From: G963665925 sp963665925
GTDB taxonomy: Bacteria > Bacillota > Clostridia > Peptostreptococcales > Acidaminobacteraceae
Reading direction: 5' to 3'
Length of the DNA: 64,000 nt
Assembly (NCBI GenBank): GCA_963665925.1
Contig: OY762511.1
Location: 2,418,001 to 2,482,000 of the forward strand
Numbering within the stretch: the stretch's first letter is position 1; every line of letters begins with the position of its first letter. Shown here piece by piece: positions 44,028 through 53,856 of this stretch. The notes under the pieces are model-generated. The model had not been told where the DNA came from and searched no databases. It saw nothing but the letters and a program-made list of their open reading frames with translations. The position numbers and the translations under genes were made by a program.

Positions 44028-46049
44028 ATGGACAAAAAATTCAGCGTCTTATTCAAAGATATTCGCTATGACAACTTACAATTGGAAAACAGACCTTGGA
44101 GACCCGCGCTTGCATATATTATTTTTGGCGTATTGTGGATTGTATTTTCTGACAAAATTCTTTCTCTGCTCGTGACGGACCTTGAGACCTATGGTCGCAT
44201 GCAGACTTATAAAGGCTGGTTTTATGTACTTGTTACCGGACTTTTGCTTTATGTGCTGGTCAAGCTGGATAACCGTAGATTATTTGAAATGACACGACTC
44301 ATCGCGAAAAAGAATGAAGATCTGGTGTCCTTTTCGGAGGAGCTTATCGCCATGGAGGAAGAGCTTGAGAAGAAACTGCATGAGCTAAACGCCATAACAT
44401 CGGATCTTAAGCACCAGAGCGAGTTTAACGATGAACTGTTTAACTCGAGCAATACAGCCATATGGGTGTATAAGTTCACAGGTGAAAATGTGAACTGCAA
44501 CAGGTTCTGTACTGAAAAATTGGGATGGAAACCCAATGAGAAAGATGTGTACTGGGCAAACTATCTCAGTGACAAAGACGCAGTGGAGCTTGAGGACATC
44601 TTGAATACCGTTTCAGATTTCGGTGCTGTGATTGGCATGGAACTGGAATTTCAAGGCATTGATGGAGAAAGCATGATTCTTCTGTGCAATATGACGAAAA
44701 TCGTCGATCCGGCTACAAGGGAAGTCGTTATCGTATCCTTCGGTACGGATATCACGACTGAAAGGATGAATGAAAAGCGTCTTTTGGAACTTGCGACAAC
44801 GGACCCTCTTACGAAGCTTACAAACAGAGCTGCGTTCATGAATGATGTCATCGGGTATTTTGAATCTGGAAAACGGATTGCCTTTTTTCTGATTGGACTG
44901 GATAATTTCAAATATTTGAATGATCTATACGGTCACGGCTATGGGGATGCACTTCTGGTCAAGCTTTCAGAAGCCTTGAAATCGAATTTTGACAAGGCCT
45001 GCATCTACCGGTGGAGCGGTGACGAGTTTCTTGTCATGCGAGAGGCAAAGAGTGACCAGGATGTTGATGATATGGCACGGGACATTTTGGCCCTTGCAAA
45101 AAAGAAATGGGAAATCCGGGACATCATATACAGATCCTCGGCAAGTGTCGGTGTTGTTCTATATCCGGATAATGGAGATGATCCCAAGCAGATTGTTGCC
45201 AATCTTGATTTGGCACTGAGTTACGCGAAACGCAGTGGAAAAGGCCAGTATCAGTATGTGACGGACAAGTTTGTTGAGGCCTTGCAGTACGAGGCGACAA
45301 TGGAAAAGGCACTTAAGGAAGCCATTGCCGACGACCGGCTGAAGCTGGTTGGTCAACCGATTGTCAATATGCTTACCGGTGAACTTGAATCCGTGGAGAT
45401 ACTGCTCAGATGGCCAAACAATCCACTTTCTGAAAATAATATTGGAAAGGTCATCAGTTTGGCTGAAAAAACGGGGCTCATTATTTCCGTTGACAAGTGG
45501 GTCATTGAAGATACCTTCAAGACTATGAGACAGTATGCAGGACAGATGAAATCCCTGAAGTTTGCTGTGAATATTTCTGTGCAGTCCTTTCATTCCAGAG
45601 GCTTTATAGATTTTCTTCAAAGTCGCCTGCAGCTCTATAAAATAGATCCCAAGCAGGTTGAACTTGAGATCACAGAGTATTCTCTAGTCAAGGATATTGA
45701 CAAGTCCCTAGAGATCATAGACCAGATCAAAGCGCTGGGGGTCAGTATTGCACTAGACGACTTTGGCACAAAGTTTTCCTCACTGAACTATTTGAGCAAA
45801 CTGCCCTTTGATGTGCTGAAAATAGACAAATCCTACATCGATCAGATTATCAACGAACCCAAGGACAAGGCCATTGTAAAGAGTCTGGTCAATCTATCCA
45901 AGGATCTTGGGCTAAGCACTGTTGTCGAGGGTATTGAAATTATGGAACAGCGCGACATGGTAGTTGAAATGGGCTGTGTGTATGGACAGGGATATCTTTT
46001 TTCAAAGCCAAAGCCCATAGAGTCAATTTTTACCGAATTCAATATTTAG
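44028..46049 (+). CDS. membrane GGDEF-EAL protein (diguanylate cyclase/phosphodiesterase)
   Basis: A 673-residue c-di-GMP enzyme. Two short transmembrane segments (about 29-46 and 64-80) flank a small loop, then come a coiled coil (about 90-130), a PAS-like domain (about 130-250), GGDEF (about 255-420) and EAL (about 425-670). The GGDEF loop is RWSGDEF, an active-type variant. The EAL signature reads EIL in SVEILLRW; LEITE, LDDFGTKFSS, LKIDKSYI and VVEGIE supply the metal and catalytic residues, so phosphodiesterase activity is likely. The DDFGTG loop reads DDFGTK, a small departure. Which activity dominates cannot be told. A spaced TGGAG precedes ATG. Confidence 0.93.
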   Translation: MDKKFSVLFKDIRYDNLQLENRPWRPALAYIIFGVLWIVFSDKILSLLVTDLETYGRMQTYKGWFYVLVTGLLLYVLVKLDNRRLFEMTRLIAKKNEDLVSFSEELIAMEEELEKKLHELNAITSDLKHQSEFNDELFNSSNTAIWVYKFTGENVNCNRFCTEKLGWKPNEKDVYWANYLSDKDAVELEDILNTVSDFGAVIGMELEFQGIDGESMILLCNMTKIVDPATREVVIVSFGTDITTERMNEKRLLELATTDPLTKLTNRAAFMNDVIGYFESGKRIAFFLIGLDNFKYLNDLYGHGYGDALLVKLSEALKSNFDKACIYRWSGDEFLVMREAKSDQDVDDMARDILALAKKKWEIRDIIYRSSASVGVVLYPDNGDDPKQIVANLDLALSYAKRSGKGQYQYVTDKFVEALQYEATMEKALKEAIADDRLKLVGQPIVNMLTGELESVEILLRWPNNPLSENNIGKVISLAEKTGLIISVDKWVIEDTFKTMRQYAGQMKSLKFAVNISVQSFHSRGFIDFLQSRLQLYKIDPKQVELEITEYSLVKDIDKSLEIIDQIKALGVSIALDDFGTKFSSLNYLSKLPFDVLKIDKSYIDQIINEPKDKAIVKSLVNLSKDLGLSTVVEGIEIMEQRDMVVEMGCVYGQGYLFSKPKPIESIFTEFNI

Positions 46050-46082
46050 TGCATAGGTGTTCGTTAAAACAGATGCATGCAG

Positions 46083-46128
46083 AAACGCCCGTCAACCGGC
46101 TATGCCAGTGACGGGCGTTTTATTTTTG
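46083..46128. terminator. bidirectional terminator between the GGDEF-EAL gene and msrC
   Basis: AAACGCCCGTCA faces TGACGGGCGTTT, a 12-bp stem, followed by TATTTTT on the plus strand. Confidence 0.88.
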
Positions 46129-46154
46129 CTATCGCTTATCATATTAAATCTGAA

Positions 46155-46661
46155 CTATGATTTCACAAAAGATTTCCAGTCCACGTATTTTTCAAGTGTA
46201 GCAACGATGCGCTCAAGCCCTGCGCGGTCTTCTTCATCGAATCGGCCGGTTGTAGGACTGTCAATATCAAGTACGGCAAGGACTTCTCCGTCTATGACGA
46301 TTGGAAGGACAATTTCAGAATTGGAAGCGCTGTCGCAGGCAATATGCCCGGGAAAAGCGTGCACATCTTTAACGAGCTGGATATCCTTTGTCATTGCAGC
46401 TGTGCCGCAAACACCTTTGCCAACCTCGATGCTGACGCAAGCCGGTTTTCCTTGAAAGGGACCAAGCACGAGCTTGCCGCCGGTCATGATATAAAAGCCG
46501 ACCCAGTTGATATCATCAAGCAGCAGGTTTAGCAGTGCGGAAGCATTTGAGAGATTTGCAAGCCAGTTTTCCTCATCTCCAATAAGCCCTGTCAGCTTGA
46601 TGTTCATAAACTTGTAGAGTTTTTCCTTCGTGTCGAAGTGGATCTTATCAATTTGTTTCAT
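46155..46661 (-). CDS. msrC: free methionine-(R)-sulfoxide reductase, GAF type
   Basis: fRMsr reduces free methionine-R-sulfoxide using a GAF-domain active site. The 168-residue protein has the three family cysteines in order: ACVSIEVGKGVCGTA (two) and HIACDSASNSEIVLP (third, the likely catalytic one). WVGFYI and LDIDSP further support the family. The start ATG 46661 has AAGGAG 8 bases upstream on the minus strand. It overlaps the end of the RluA-type gene by 14 bases, so the pair is co-transcribed. It protects against oxidation, useful to an anaerobe exposed to oxygen. Confidence 0.92.
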   Translation of the reverse strand: MKQIDKIHFDTKEKLYKFMNIKLTGLIGDEENWLANLSNASALLNLLLDDINWVGFYIMTGGKLVLGPFQGKPACVSIEVGKGVCGTAAMTKDIQLVKDVHAFPGHIACDSASNSEIVLPIVIDGEVLAVLDIDSPTTGRFDEEDRAGLERIVATLEKYVDWKSFVKS

Positions 46662-47367
46662 TGTGAGGCTCCTTCTTTTCATCTTTGAACATTTCAAATA
46701 AGTTCCATGGTGCTGCATTTGGCGGCGCGTCGAAGAGACTTACACGTTCCTTTGTAAAGGGATGGGTAAAGTCGAGTCGGTATGACCAGAGTGCAATTTG
46801 GGTCCAGTTGCGTTTTCTGCGCGCGTTTGGATGGTATTTTGCATCGCCCCAGAGTGGCATGTCTGCAGCAGACATCTGCACACGGATCTGGTGATGGCGC
46901 CCAGTGTGCAGGGTGATTTCCATAAGTGACAGAACCTCGCGTCTTATGGGTGTGCTCTCGAGGCATGTGTAATCAAGACGCGCCTCCTTGGCGCCGTCAT
47001 TGTTGGCATGAACTGCCACGCTGACATTCTGGCCAGCCTTCTTTTTCAGGTGGTGTATCAGTTGGCCGTGGTCCTTGGGCGGCTTTCCATCGGTGACACA
47101 GATGTACTTTTTATCAATATCGTGTGCACTTATGATTTTGGAGAAGGCTCCGGCTGCTTCAGCGCTTTTTGCATAGACAATAATGCCGCCAACAGGTCTG
47201 TCGAGCCTGTGAACAACAAAAAGCGCGGTTCTTTTGCCATCGCGTCTTGAAACATAAGCAGCAGCAGCGGTACACAGGTCCTCGTCACCCGTTTGGTCTT
47301 TTTGGCTGGGTACGCCCTGCGGTTTAGATAGAATTATAAAATGTGTATCTTCAAATAGTATTTTCAT
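46648..47367 (-). CDS. RluA-family pseudouridine synthase
   Basis: A 239-residue RNA pseudouridine synthase with the catalytic motif VHRLDRPVGG (Asp nucleophile) and the later HTGRHHQIRVQMS and GDAKYHPNA blocks of the RluA family. There is no N-terminal S4 domain, so it belongs to the short group with RluA or TruC. The RNA target (23S rRNA or tRNA) cannot be told. The start has AAAGGA at good spacing on the minus strand. The msrC gene overlaps its end. The 210 bases upstream are shared with the divergent gene at 47577. Confidence 0.92.
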   Translation of the reverse strand: MKILFEDTHFIILSKPQGVPSQKDQTGDEDLCTAAAAYVSRRDGKRTALFVVHRLDRPVGGIIVYAKSAEAAGAFSKIISAHDIDKKYICVTDGKPPKDHGQLIHHLKKKAGQNVSVAVHANNDGAKEARLDYTCLESTPIRREVLSLMEITLHTGRHHQIRVQMSAADMPLWGDAKYHPNARRKRNWTQIALWSYRLDFTHPFTKERVSLFDAPPNAAPWNLFEMFKDEKKEPHNETN

Positions 47368-47576
47368 TGTATTCCTTTACTCAAAACAAGCATGTAGGTC
47401 CGTCTGGACTTGACTCACCTTAAGTATACACGGTTTCAGAAGCCGTTGAAAGACAAGCTCTGCCCCTTAAGCTGGAAATTGTTTTCTGATTCATACAATT
47501 TATTCAATGCGTGCGTTAACGTTTTTTTTAGCTGGGTATAAAACTAACAAACCAATAGCTGAGAGGGGGAAGGACG

Positions 47577-48074
47577 ATGTCAGTACATTTCTTCTATAAC
47601 TATCGTGATGAACTTGTTAAAAAGCTTAAGGAACATTATTCTGAAGATGTTCGTGACTGGAAAAAACTTCAGGCTGAAGCACGTCAGATTGACGAGGCTG
47701 AAGAGATGGTCAAAAAATATTTCAGAGCACTGGAAAAAGAGCTTGAGGATGTGATTGAGGCTTCGAAAGAAGAAATCGGTCTATCGGTCAAGGAGGATGT
47801 CATTGAATTCAGGATTAAACGTAATTTCGTCCGATTCAAAAGACGGGAAAGAGCGATGCAAGTGAAGGTTGGATACTATGTCAGCGAAAATGACATGGTG
47901 GAAACAGCAATTCTCGGTTATGTGGTTCCAGGCGATAAACGTGCTGTACTTAAGAAAGTCGGTAAAATTCACGATGGAAGCACATTCGATGACAACACAC
48001 TCAATTACTATTTGCGCAAGGCATTCAGTGATTGGCTCGAACACCTCGATGAATCCCATGAGGAAATTGTATAG
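47577..48074 (+). CDS. charged soluble protein, unknown function
   Basis: I do not recognise this 165-residue protein. The start is convincing (GAGAGGGGGAAGG upstream). Residues about 10-70 are predicted to form long charged helices with coiled-coil character (KKLQAEARQIDEAEEMVKK), followed by a strand-rich part (VKEDVIEFRIKRNFVRF) and an acidic C-terminus with several Trp and His. There is no signal peptide, membrane segment or cysteine cluster. It appears monocistronic, divergent from the RluA-type gene and ending in a terminator shared with the convergent gene at 48131. A regulatory or chaperone-like role is possible but not supported by a motif. Confidence 0.7.
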   Translation: MSVHFFYNYRDELVKKLKEHYSEDVRDWKKLQAEARQIDEAEEMVKKYFRALEKELEDVIEASKEEIGLSVKEDVIEFRIKRNFVRFKRRERAMQVKVGYYVSENDMVETAILGYVVPGDKRAVLKKVGKIHDGSTFDDNTLNYYLRKAFSDWLEHLDESHEEIV

Positions 48075-48093
48075 AACAGATTGTTTGCATATG

Positions 48094-48122
48094 AAAGGAG
48101 CTGCTCCGGCAGCTCCTTTTTA
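48094..48122. terminator. bidirectional terminator
   Basis: AAAGGAGCTG-CTCCG-CAGCTCCTTTT is a 10-bp stem serving the + gene at 47577 and the - gene at 48131. Confidence 0.85.
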
Positions 48123-48130
48123 TCGTGGTT

Positions 48131-48769
48131 TTATGCCTTGCGGTCCATGAACAGGCCCTGATACCATGCCAGCTGGTCTTCGTCCAGCGTCGTAGGCGGT
48201 TGAATGGCTTTGAGGCTGTGATAAAAATCAAAGAGTTTTTTGAGAAAGCCATCACGCTGTGTCAAAAAATCGAAATACCGGGGATTGAGTCGGAAGTTTT
48301 CTCTGATTTTTCTATGCTTTATCTTGAGCCTTCCATCGGGTTCGAGGATGACAGGCAGCTTGAGCAGCTTTTCTTCATAAAGGGAAAGGAATGCCGTGAG
48401 GGATTTGCTGTGGTGGGTTTCGAAAATCCTATCAAACTCAGCAAGCGCTTCCAGCACATGATTGTGGGCTTCCAGAATTTCAATCAGGTGGTCAAGGAAG
48501 TGTTCAGGATCATCGAGGAGGCTGTGCCAAGCGCCTTCGAAATTCTGTTCCTCGCCATAGAACTGCTTATATTCATCCTTCATGCCCTGGAGTTTTTCAT
48601 AGACGATATCAATGGAAAGATCTCTGTTGGTACCTTGGTCGTCAGACTTCAGCTGAGCGGATTTCGATTTGTCGAGTTTTTCCACGAAGGGTTTTTGACC
48701 TTTGGAACCATACCCCTGTTTAACATGATTTATAGGTCGGCTGGATTTTGAAGTTTTACTGATTTTCAT
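48131..48769 (-). CDS. helical soluble protein, unknown function
   Basis: A 212-residue protein I cannot assign. ATG 48769 has AAAGGTGG 7-8 bases upstream; the frame is open for 23 further codons without a site. The N-terminus is basic and Ser/Lys rich (MKISKTSKSSRP), probably disordered. From about residue 55 the chain is predicted mainly helical, with His and Leu rich stretches (HFLDHLIEILEAHNHVLEAL). It ends in a segment rich in Tyr and Phe. It is divergent from the 1626-residue protein gene, with 186 bases between the starts, so the two may share control, but no link is shown. Confidence 0.68.
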   Translation of the reverse strand: MKISKTSKSSRPINHVKQGYGSKGQKPFVEKLDKSKSAQLKSDDQGTNRDLSIDIVYEKLQGMKDEYKQFYGEEQNFEGAWHSLLDDPEHFLDHLIEILEAHNHVLEALAEFDRIFETHHSKSLTAFLSLYEEKLLKLPVILEPDGRLKIKHRKIRENFRLNPRYFDFLTQRDGFLKKLFDFYHSLKAIQPPTTLDEDQLAWYQGLFMDRKA

Positions 48770-48955
48770 AATTTCACCACCTTTTGGGTTCTTACATGAA
48801 TTATCGGCATAAAAATGTATATGTTTCACACACAACATGAAAAATGTGGATATTGACCAATTATTTTTGGGGATGAGGCGGCTTATGGAATCGTTTTCAT
48901 CATTCTATGTTAAAATGTACATAGACATCCAAATTGAAGAAAGGGAGGCGGTCAC

Positions 48956-51900
48956 ATGTCAACAAGATTTGAAGAAATGAGAAGAATAATTGCAGATACG
49001 CTGCTCGAAAGCAAATTTTTAAATGCGTATAGTCTTGACGAAGAAAAAATCCACCGTTTTCTATACAGCGACCATTTCCATACGTCTCTGATGCGTATGA
49101 TTGAAGAGAAAAATTATCATTCAAGAGCACTTTATGAGGCCATGCTTCCACTTTTAGAGGAAATTATGCCTCAGGACCATCCTGAAAACGTTCTTGATTT
49201 CATCTATAAATTTGCACTCCGACTTGCTTTTCCCGATGCCATGACGTTCGATATCCGCCCTGAGATGGACGCAGTATGTCATATGTATCTGAGAGCGCTG
49301 AGAATGGTGTCTGAGTTTCAGAAAACATCCGGGGATGACTCTTGGCAGAGTACGTATGCAATGATCATGCTTCAGGAGCATGAAATAGAACAGCTGGAAG
49401 ATGACTACGAATACAGACGCTTCCTGCGTGCCTTCCATGAGGAATACACCTATGAACTCATGAAGCTCAATCAAGAGGTCGTTGGCTACTCTACCCTAGA
49501 TCACGTATGTGGGGTGCATCACCTTGCGATGAAAGTGGCAAGACAGCTTAAGAAAGCTGGAATCCCCCTTGATATGGGCAGGGTTTCGGGTGCGGCAGCA
49601 GGACATGATGTCGGCAAGTACGGTTGCAAGAAAGAAGAGCAGAAGCGTGTTGCCTACTACCATTACTATTATACGGGCGAATGGTTCAAAAGACGTGACA
49701 TAGTCTATATCCGTAATGTTGCCATCAATCATTCGACGTGGGACCTTGAGCTTGAAAACCTGCCAATTGAGGCGTTGGTGCTCATCTACAGTGATTTTCG
49801 CGTGAAGTCCGATGAAAACCGCATGATGAAGTTCTATACCTTGGATGATTCCTTCCAGGTGATTCTTGATAAACTGGACAATGTCGATGAGGTCAAGGAG
49901 CTCAGATATCGTCGTGTCTATAGAAAGCTTAAAGATTTTGAAGAGTATATGCTGCATTTGGGCGTGGACGTCGATCCAGATTCAGATGAAGAAATCAGTG
50001 ACGAAATCATAGAGTTTGAGCATTATTCACTGCTCCAGGGAAAGCAGATCATACAGAATGCAAAGTATGCTTCCATAGCGCATAACATCAAACTCATGCA
50101 TCACCTGCGTGATGAGAACTCCCTGAACAAGATGCTTGAGAGTGCACGGGACCTGGGTGACTTGAGCGGTCTGAGAGGCTATATAGAAGTTCTTGAGGAA
50201 TACCATCCCTATCTGACACAGAAGCAGAAGCTTATTGTGACAAAGTTCCTCTATGACCAGCTGATCATGCCTGAAGAGGACATACGCAAGCAATGCGCCG
50301 CACTGCTCGGCGTTGTTATCGGTACTTATGACGAGGAATTGAGAAAGGAACTGCCAAAGGATGTCGCCCTGGACACACCTGAGGTCATGTCCCTTGACCT
50401 GTTTAAGAAATATCTGGATGCATTCTTCTATCCAGACCAGAAAATCATTGGAAAGCATAGAGACTGGATCAGCTATGCGTCACGCAGCATGGTGCGGGCA
50501 TATTTCGCCGCCCAGTCCAATATGGACAAGAAGGCTGTCGCAATCGAAGTCATGCTGGACTACCTGCGCAAACCTTCAGATACCAATGACATACGTTATT
50601 ACCTTCTGGCATCTGTTCCTGGCATTCCATTTGATGTTTGTACAGAGGAACAGAAAAATGAAGTCATCGACTATGTTTACAGAATGGTGGTCGATAAGCA
50701 CCTCAATACCAAGCTTGCGGCATTCAGGGCTCTCGATGAGATGATTGACTATGCCAAGGACCGTCTCAAGCACAAGTATCATGTGGGGGAAACGCTCATA
50801 CAAGGGCTGGATGCTTCACCAAGTCCTGCGCTGAACTTCGCGCGTCTCAAACTGGTGGAGAGTCTCGAGCTGGGTGAAGATATTCAGAAGCAGTATGCCG
50901 AACCGTGCAAAGAAGATATCAAGGAGGTTTCAAGCCTCTTCCTGAGCAATCTCAAGTCGGCAACCCACTTTATTGCCAAGCGCTTTCAGGTGGATCTGCT
51001 GGTACAGCACACACTCGAAGACCAGTACGACAACGCCTTCTACACAGCCATGCATTTCTGCAACCTTCTAAAGGTAAGTGCCGTTGAGACCGTACGCAAC
51101 AGAGCAGGTGTGGGTCTGATAGAGCTTGTGCCCAACCTTTCCTTTGAACAGAGAAATGATATTGTGGTCGAGCTGCTCCGTGCCCTCGAAATGGAATCGT
51201 ATCAGTTCACCAGATATATACCGCAGTACCTTGGCCGAATTCTGATGTATATCAAGCCAGGTGAGCTGGATGAAATCCTGGATAGCTTCCAGGAAAAGGT
51301 GAAGAGCGCCAATGCCCAGATCACAACACTGATGATCCAGACAGTTGGCTTCGCACTGAGCCATTACTCAAGCTACAAATCCATGTGTGAAGAGGACGAG
51401 GAAGAGTATAACAAGCGGCTGGTTGTCATGCTTGGAATACTTTTCAATGGATTTGTGAACTATAATCCAGTGGTGAATCAAGTGGCGTTTCGTGTCATTG
51501 GGCAGCGCATATTCGAGTCCAGACATATGGACCGTCAAATGAAACTTGAGATTTTCAAAATATCCATCAAGAAGATCATGGCACTCATGGTCGATACGGA
51601 TGAAAGCATTGAACTGGTCTTCTTCAACAACGCAGCAGGTCTGAAGAATATTTACAGATTCATATCAGATTATGTTTTTGAAGAGGGAACTCTGGACCTG
51701 CCTGAAAACAGGAAGGTTGCTTTCTTCCCGGGTGCTTTTGACCCCTTCAGCCTGAGTCACAAGGAAATCGCCAAGGCCATTCGCGATCTTGGCTTCGAGG
51801 TTTATCTGGCTGTAGATGAATTCTCCTGGTCAAAACGGACACAGCCGAATCTGATTCGTCGAGACATCATCAAAATGTCTGTGGCGGATGAAATAGATAT

Positions 51901-53836
51901 TTATACGTATCCGAGATATTTGCCGACCAACATTGCGAATGCCAAGGATCTGGAAGAACTAAAATACAAGTTCAAGGAATCGGACGTGCATATTGTTGTG
52001 GGCGGGGATGTAATCGTTAACGCCTCCGCATACAGAAAACCACAGGAAGATACCGGCATAACAAGCTTCAAGCATATCGTATTCGACAGAAAGATTGCAA
52101 ATGCCCCTGATCGTGATGCCGCGTTCTTTGAAGCCTTTGACAGGCTGCCCGAGGGTTCGGTACGCCTTCAGCTGCCGGAGCAGTTTTCAAACATCAGTTC
52201 AACACAGATTCGTAATTATATTGATGATAACCGGGATATTTCAGAGCTTGTAGATCCGCTTGCCCAGCGCTTTATTTATGAGCGCGGCCTCTATCAGCGA
52301 GAGCCGATGTACAAGGAAGTTCTGACCACCAAATCCCTCACACTTGAAATTGTGGAGGAACCGACGCCAACGCTCCTTGAAGAGCTGGCGACAGTTGTGA
52401 AGTACGACTTCAGCAAGGCCTATACGACTTTCAAGGAGTTCTCAAGCAAAAAAAGCTTCAGGCTCCTTGTACTCAGAAGTGTCGATGACAATAGACGCAT
52501 TATTGGCTTTTCTGCCTTCCACTGGCTGAGAACCATTGACATTTATGTGGAGTTTGAAGATGAGTACCTTTCTGACTATATTCGAGATCACTCTGTAGGA
52601 CGTCTTGTGGTTATTGATGGTATATACAGAAATGCCAGGGACGGGTCGCCCAATGTCGAGCAGAGACTGCTGACTGAAACACTGGCATTCTGCCTTGCAA
52701 AGGACTACAGCTATGCAATTTATAAGGACATGGTTTCAGACCGGGTTGACACCAAGCTCAACAATGTACTTCGCATGCAGGGATTCCTGAATGTTCTCGG
52801 CAAGGAGTCGGGTGAGTCGGTTTATGTTGTGAACATGTCAACACCATGTACTCTGAATATGGATGCAAGAGCCATGCTCAAGGCACCATTCAGAAATTCA
52901 GAAGGTGTGCTTAAGGCGCTGAGTCGAAGTCGAATCAGGCTTCAGAAGGCGCTGACAAAGCTCTATCCGGGGAACTTGGTGCTTTCTTTCGATAGAACGA
53001 TGATTTATGAGCATCTTATCAAGAAGATTTGTGATGAAAACAACATGCCGACAACGCCGCTAACGCCAAAGACCAGTGGTGATGCCATGTGTGTGCCATT
53101 TGGTCAGATATTCAACAGGTGGCGTCTGCCGAATACGGTGACAAAATCACTGCATACTGAGAAATATTTCACTTCGGATCTCAGAAAGCATGAGATCATG
53201 GCAGCACCTTACTATTTGGATTTGGAAAATCAGGTGAAAACGATAAAATCATTTGATCGTCCGGTCATGCTGGTTGATGACCTGCTGAACAAGGGCTACA
53301 GAATCAATGTGCTGGAACCCCTCTTCAAACAGGAGAAGGTTGAAATCAAAAAATTCTTCGTAGGCATACTTTCAGGCCGTGGCAAGGCAATCATGGAACG
53401 CGCCAATATTGAAGTCGATTCAGCTTACTTCATTCCGCGTCTGAAAGTTTGGTTCACGGAAAGTAAAATGTATCCATTTATTGGTGGAGACATACTTTGG
53501 AGAGGTGTCACACCTGAACGAAGCCTGATTCCATCCATTAACCTCATATTGCCATACACCTATCCTTCTTATATAAGAGATGCGTCAAAACATGCAGTTT
53601 ATAAGGTTTCTGAAATAGCGCTCATCAATGCAATCGATATTCTTGAGACTATTGAGGAGGAATATCAGACAGAGCATGAACGGATGCTGACGGTTTCGCA
53701 GCTGGGAGAGGCGATTCTTTCTCCGCGCATACCTGACAAGGGTTCAAATATTGACTATGATATGAACCAGAAGGCCTCGGAGTATTTGAAAAACGAACTT
53801 GAGCATTTGAGAAGATTGCGCAGTGTGTTTCAGTAG
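48956..53836 (+). CDS. giant multidomain protein: HD, helical repeats, nucleotidyltransferase, GNAT-like, PRTase-like
   Basis: A 1626-residue cytosolic protein without signal or membrane segments. Residues about 175-330 form an HD-type domain (LDHVCGVHHL, then AAGHDVGK). Residues about 360-900 look like helical HEAT-type repeats. At about 920-1100 is a nucleotidyltransferase of the NMN adenylyltransferase/cytidylyltransferase type: FFPGAFDPFSLSHKE, where the usual HxGH is SLSH, and ISSTQIR at the end. About 1124-1300 looks like a GNAT acyltransferase fold, and about 1330-1600 carries VMLVDDLLNKGY, a PRPP-type loop of phosphoribosyltransferases. Such a set suggests nucleotide or NAD-related chemistry. 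The ribosome-binding site is GGGAGGCGG. Two oxidoreductase-like genes follow at 20-base and overlapping spacing. The whole architecture has no function I know. Confidence 0.82.
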   Translation: MSTRFEEMRRIIADTLLESKFLNAYSLDEEKIHRFLYSDHFHTSLMRMIEEKNYHSRALYEAMLPLLEEIMPQDHPENVLDFIYKFALRLAFPDAMTFDIRPEMDAVCHMYLRALRMVSEFQKTSGDDSWQSTYAMIMLQEHEIEQLEDDYEYRRFLRAFHEEYTYELMKLNQEVVGYSTLDHVCGVHHLAMKVARQLKKAGIPLDMGRVSGAAAGHDVGKYGCKKEEQKRVAYYHYYYTGEWFKRRDIVYIRNVAINHSTWDLELENLPIEALVLIYSDFRVKSDENRMMKFYTLDDSFQVILDKLDNVDEVKELRYRRVYRKLKDFEEYMLHLGVDVDPDSDEEISDEIIEFEHYSLLQGKQIIQNAKYASIAHNIKLMHHLRDENSLNKMLESARDLGDLSGLRGYIEVLEEYHPYLTQKQKLIVTKFLYDQLIMPEEDIRKQCAALLGVVIGTYDEELRKELPKDVALDTPEVMSLDLFKKYLDAFFYPDQKIIGKHRDWISYASRSMVRAYFAAQSNMDKKAVAIEVMLDYLRKPSDTNDIRYYLLASVPGIPFDVCTEEQKNEVIDYVYRMVVDKHLNTKLAAFRALDEMIDYAKDRLKHKYHVGETLIQGLDASPSPALNFARLKLVESLELGEDIQKQYAEPCKEDIKEVSSLFLSNLKSATHFIAKRFQVDLLVQHTLEDQYDNAFYTAMHFCNLLKVSAVETVRNRAGVGLIELVPNLSFEQRNDIVVELLRALEMESYQFTRYIPQYLGRILMYIKPGELDEILDSFQEKVKSANAQITTLMIQTVGFALSHYSSYKSMCEEDEEEYNKRLVVMLGILFNGFVNYNPVVNQVAFRVIGQRIFESRHMDRQMKLEIFKISIKKIMALMVDTDESIELVFFNNAAGLKNIYRFISDYVFEEGTLDLPENRKVAFFPGAFDPFSLSHKEIAKAIRDLGFEVYLAVDEFSWSKRTQPNLIRRDIIKMSVADEIDIYTYPRYLPTNIANAKDLEELKYKFKESDVHIVVGGDVIVNASAYRKPQEDTGITSFKHIVFDRKIANAPDRDAAFFEAFDRLPEGSVRLQLPEQFSNISSTQIRNYIDDNRDISELVDPLAQRFIYERGLYQREPMYKEVLTTKSLTLEIVEEPTPTLLEELATVVKYDFSKAYTTFKEFSSKKSFRLLVLRSVDDNRRIIGFSAFHWLRTIDIYVEFEDEYLSDYIRDHSVGRLVVIDGIYRNARDGSPNVEQRLLTETLAFCLAKDYSYAIYKDMVSDRVDTKLNNVLRMQGFLNVLGKESGESVYVVNMSTPCTLNMDARAMLKAPFRNSEGVLKALSRSRIRLQKALTKLYPGNLVLSFDRTMIYEHLIKKICDENNMPTTPLTPKTSGDAMCVPFGQIFNRWRLPNTVTKSLHTEKYFTSDLRKHEIMAAPYYLDLENQVKTIKSFDRPVMLVDDLLNKGYRINVLEPLFKQEKVEIKKFFVGILSGRGKAIMERANIEVDSAYFIPRLKVWFTESKMYPFIGGDILWRGVTPERSLIPSINLILPYTYPSYIRDASKHAVYKVSEIALINAIDILETIEEEYQTEHERMLTVSQLGEAILSPRIPDKGSNIDYDMNQKASEYLKNELEHLRRLRSVFQ

Positions 53837-53856
53837 GTGCATTACGGAGGGAAGCT

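Noticed and set aside
48125..48751. A 208-codon + strand frame opposite the 48131-48769 gene
   Set aside because: The minus-strand frame has a good ribosome-binding site and lies correctly next to a terminator; the plus frame begins inside the terminator region.
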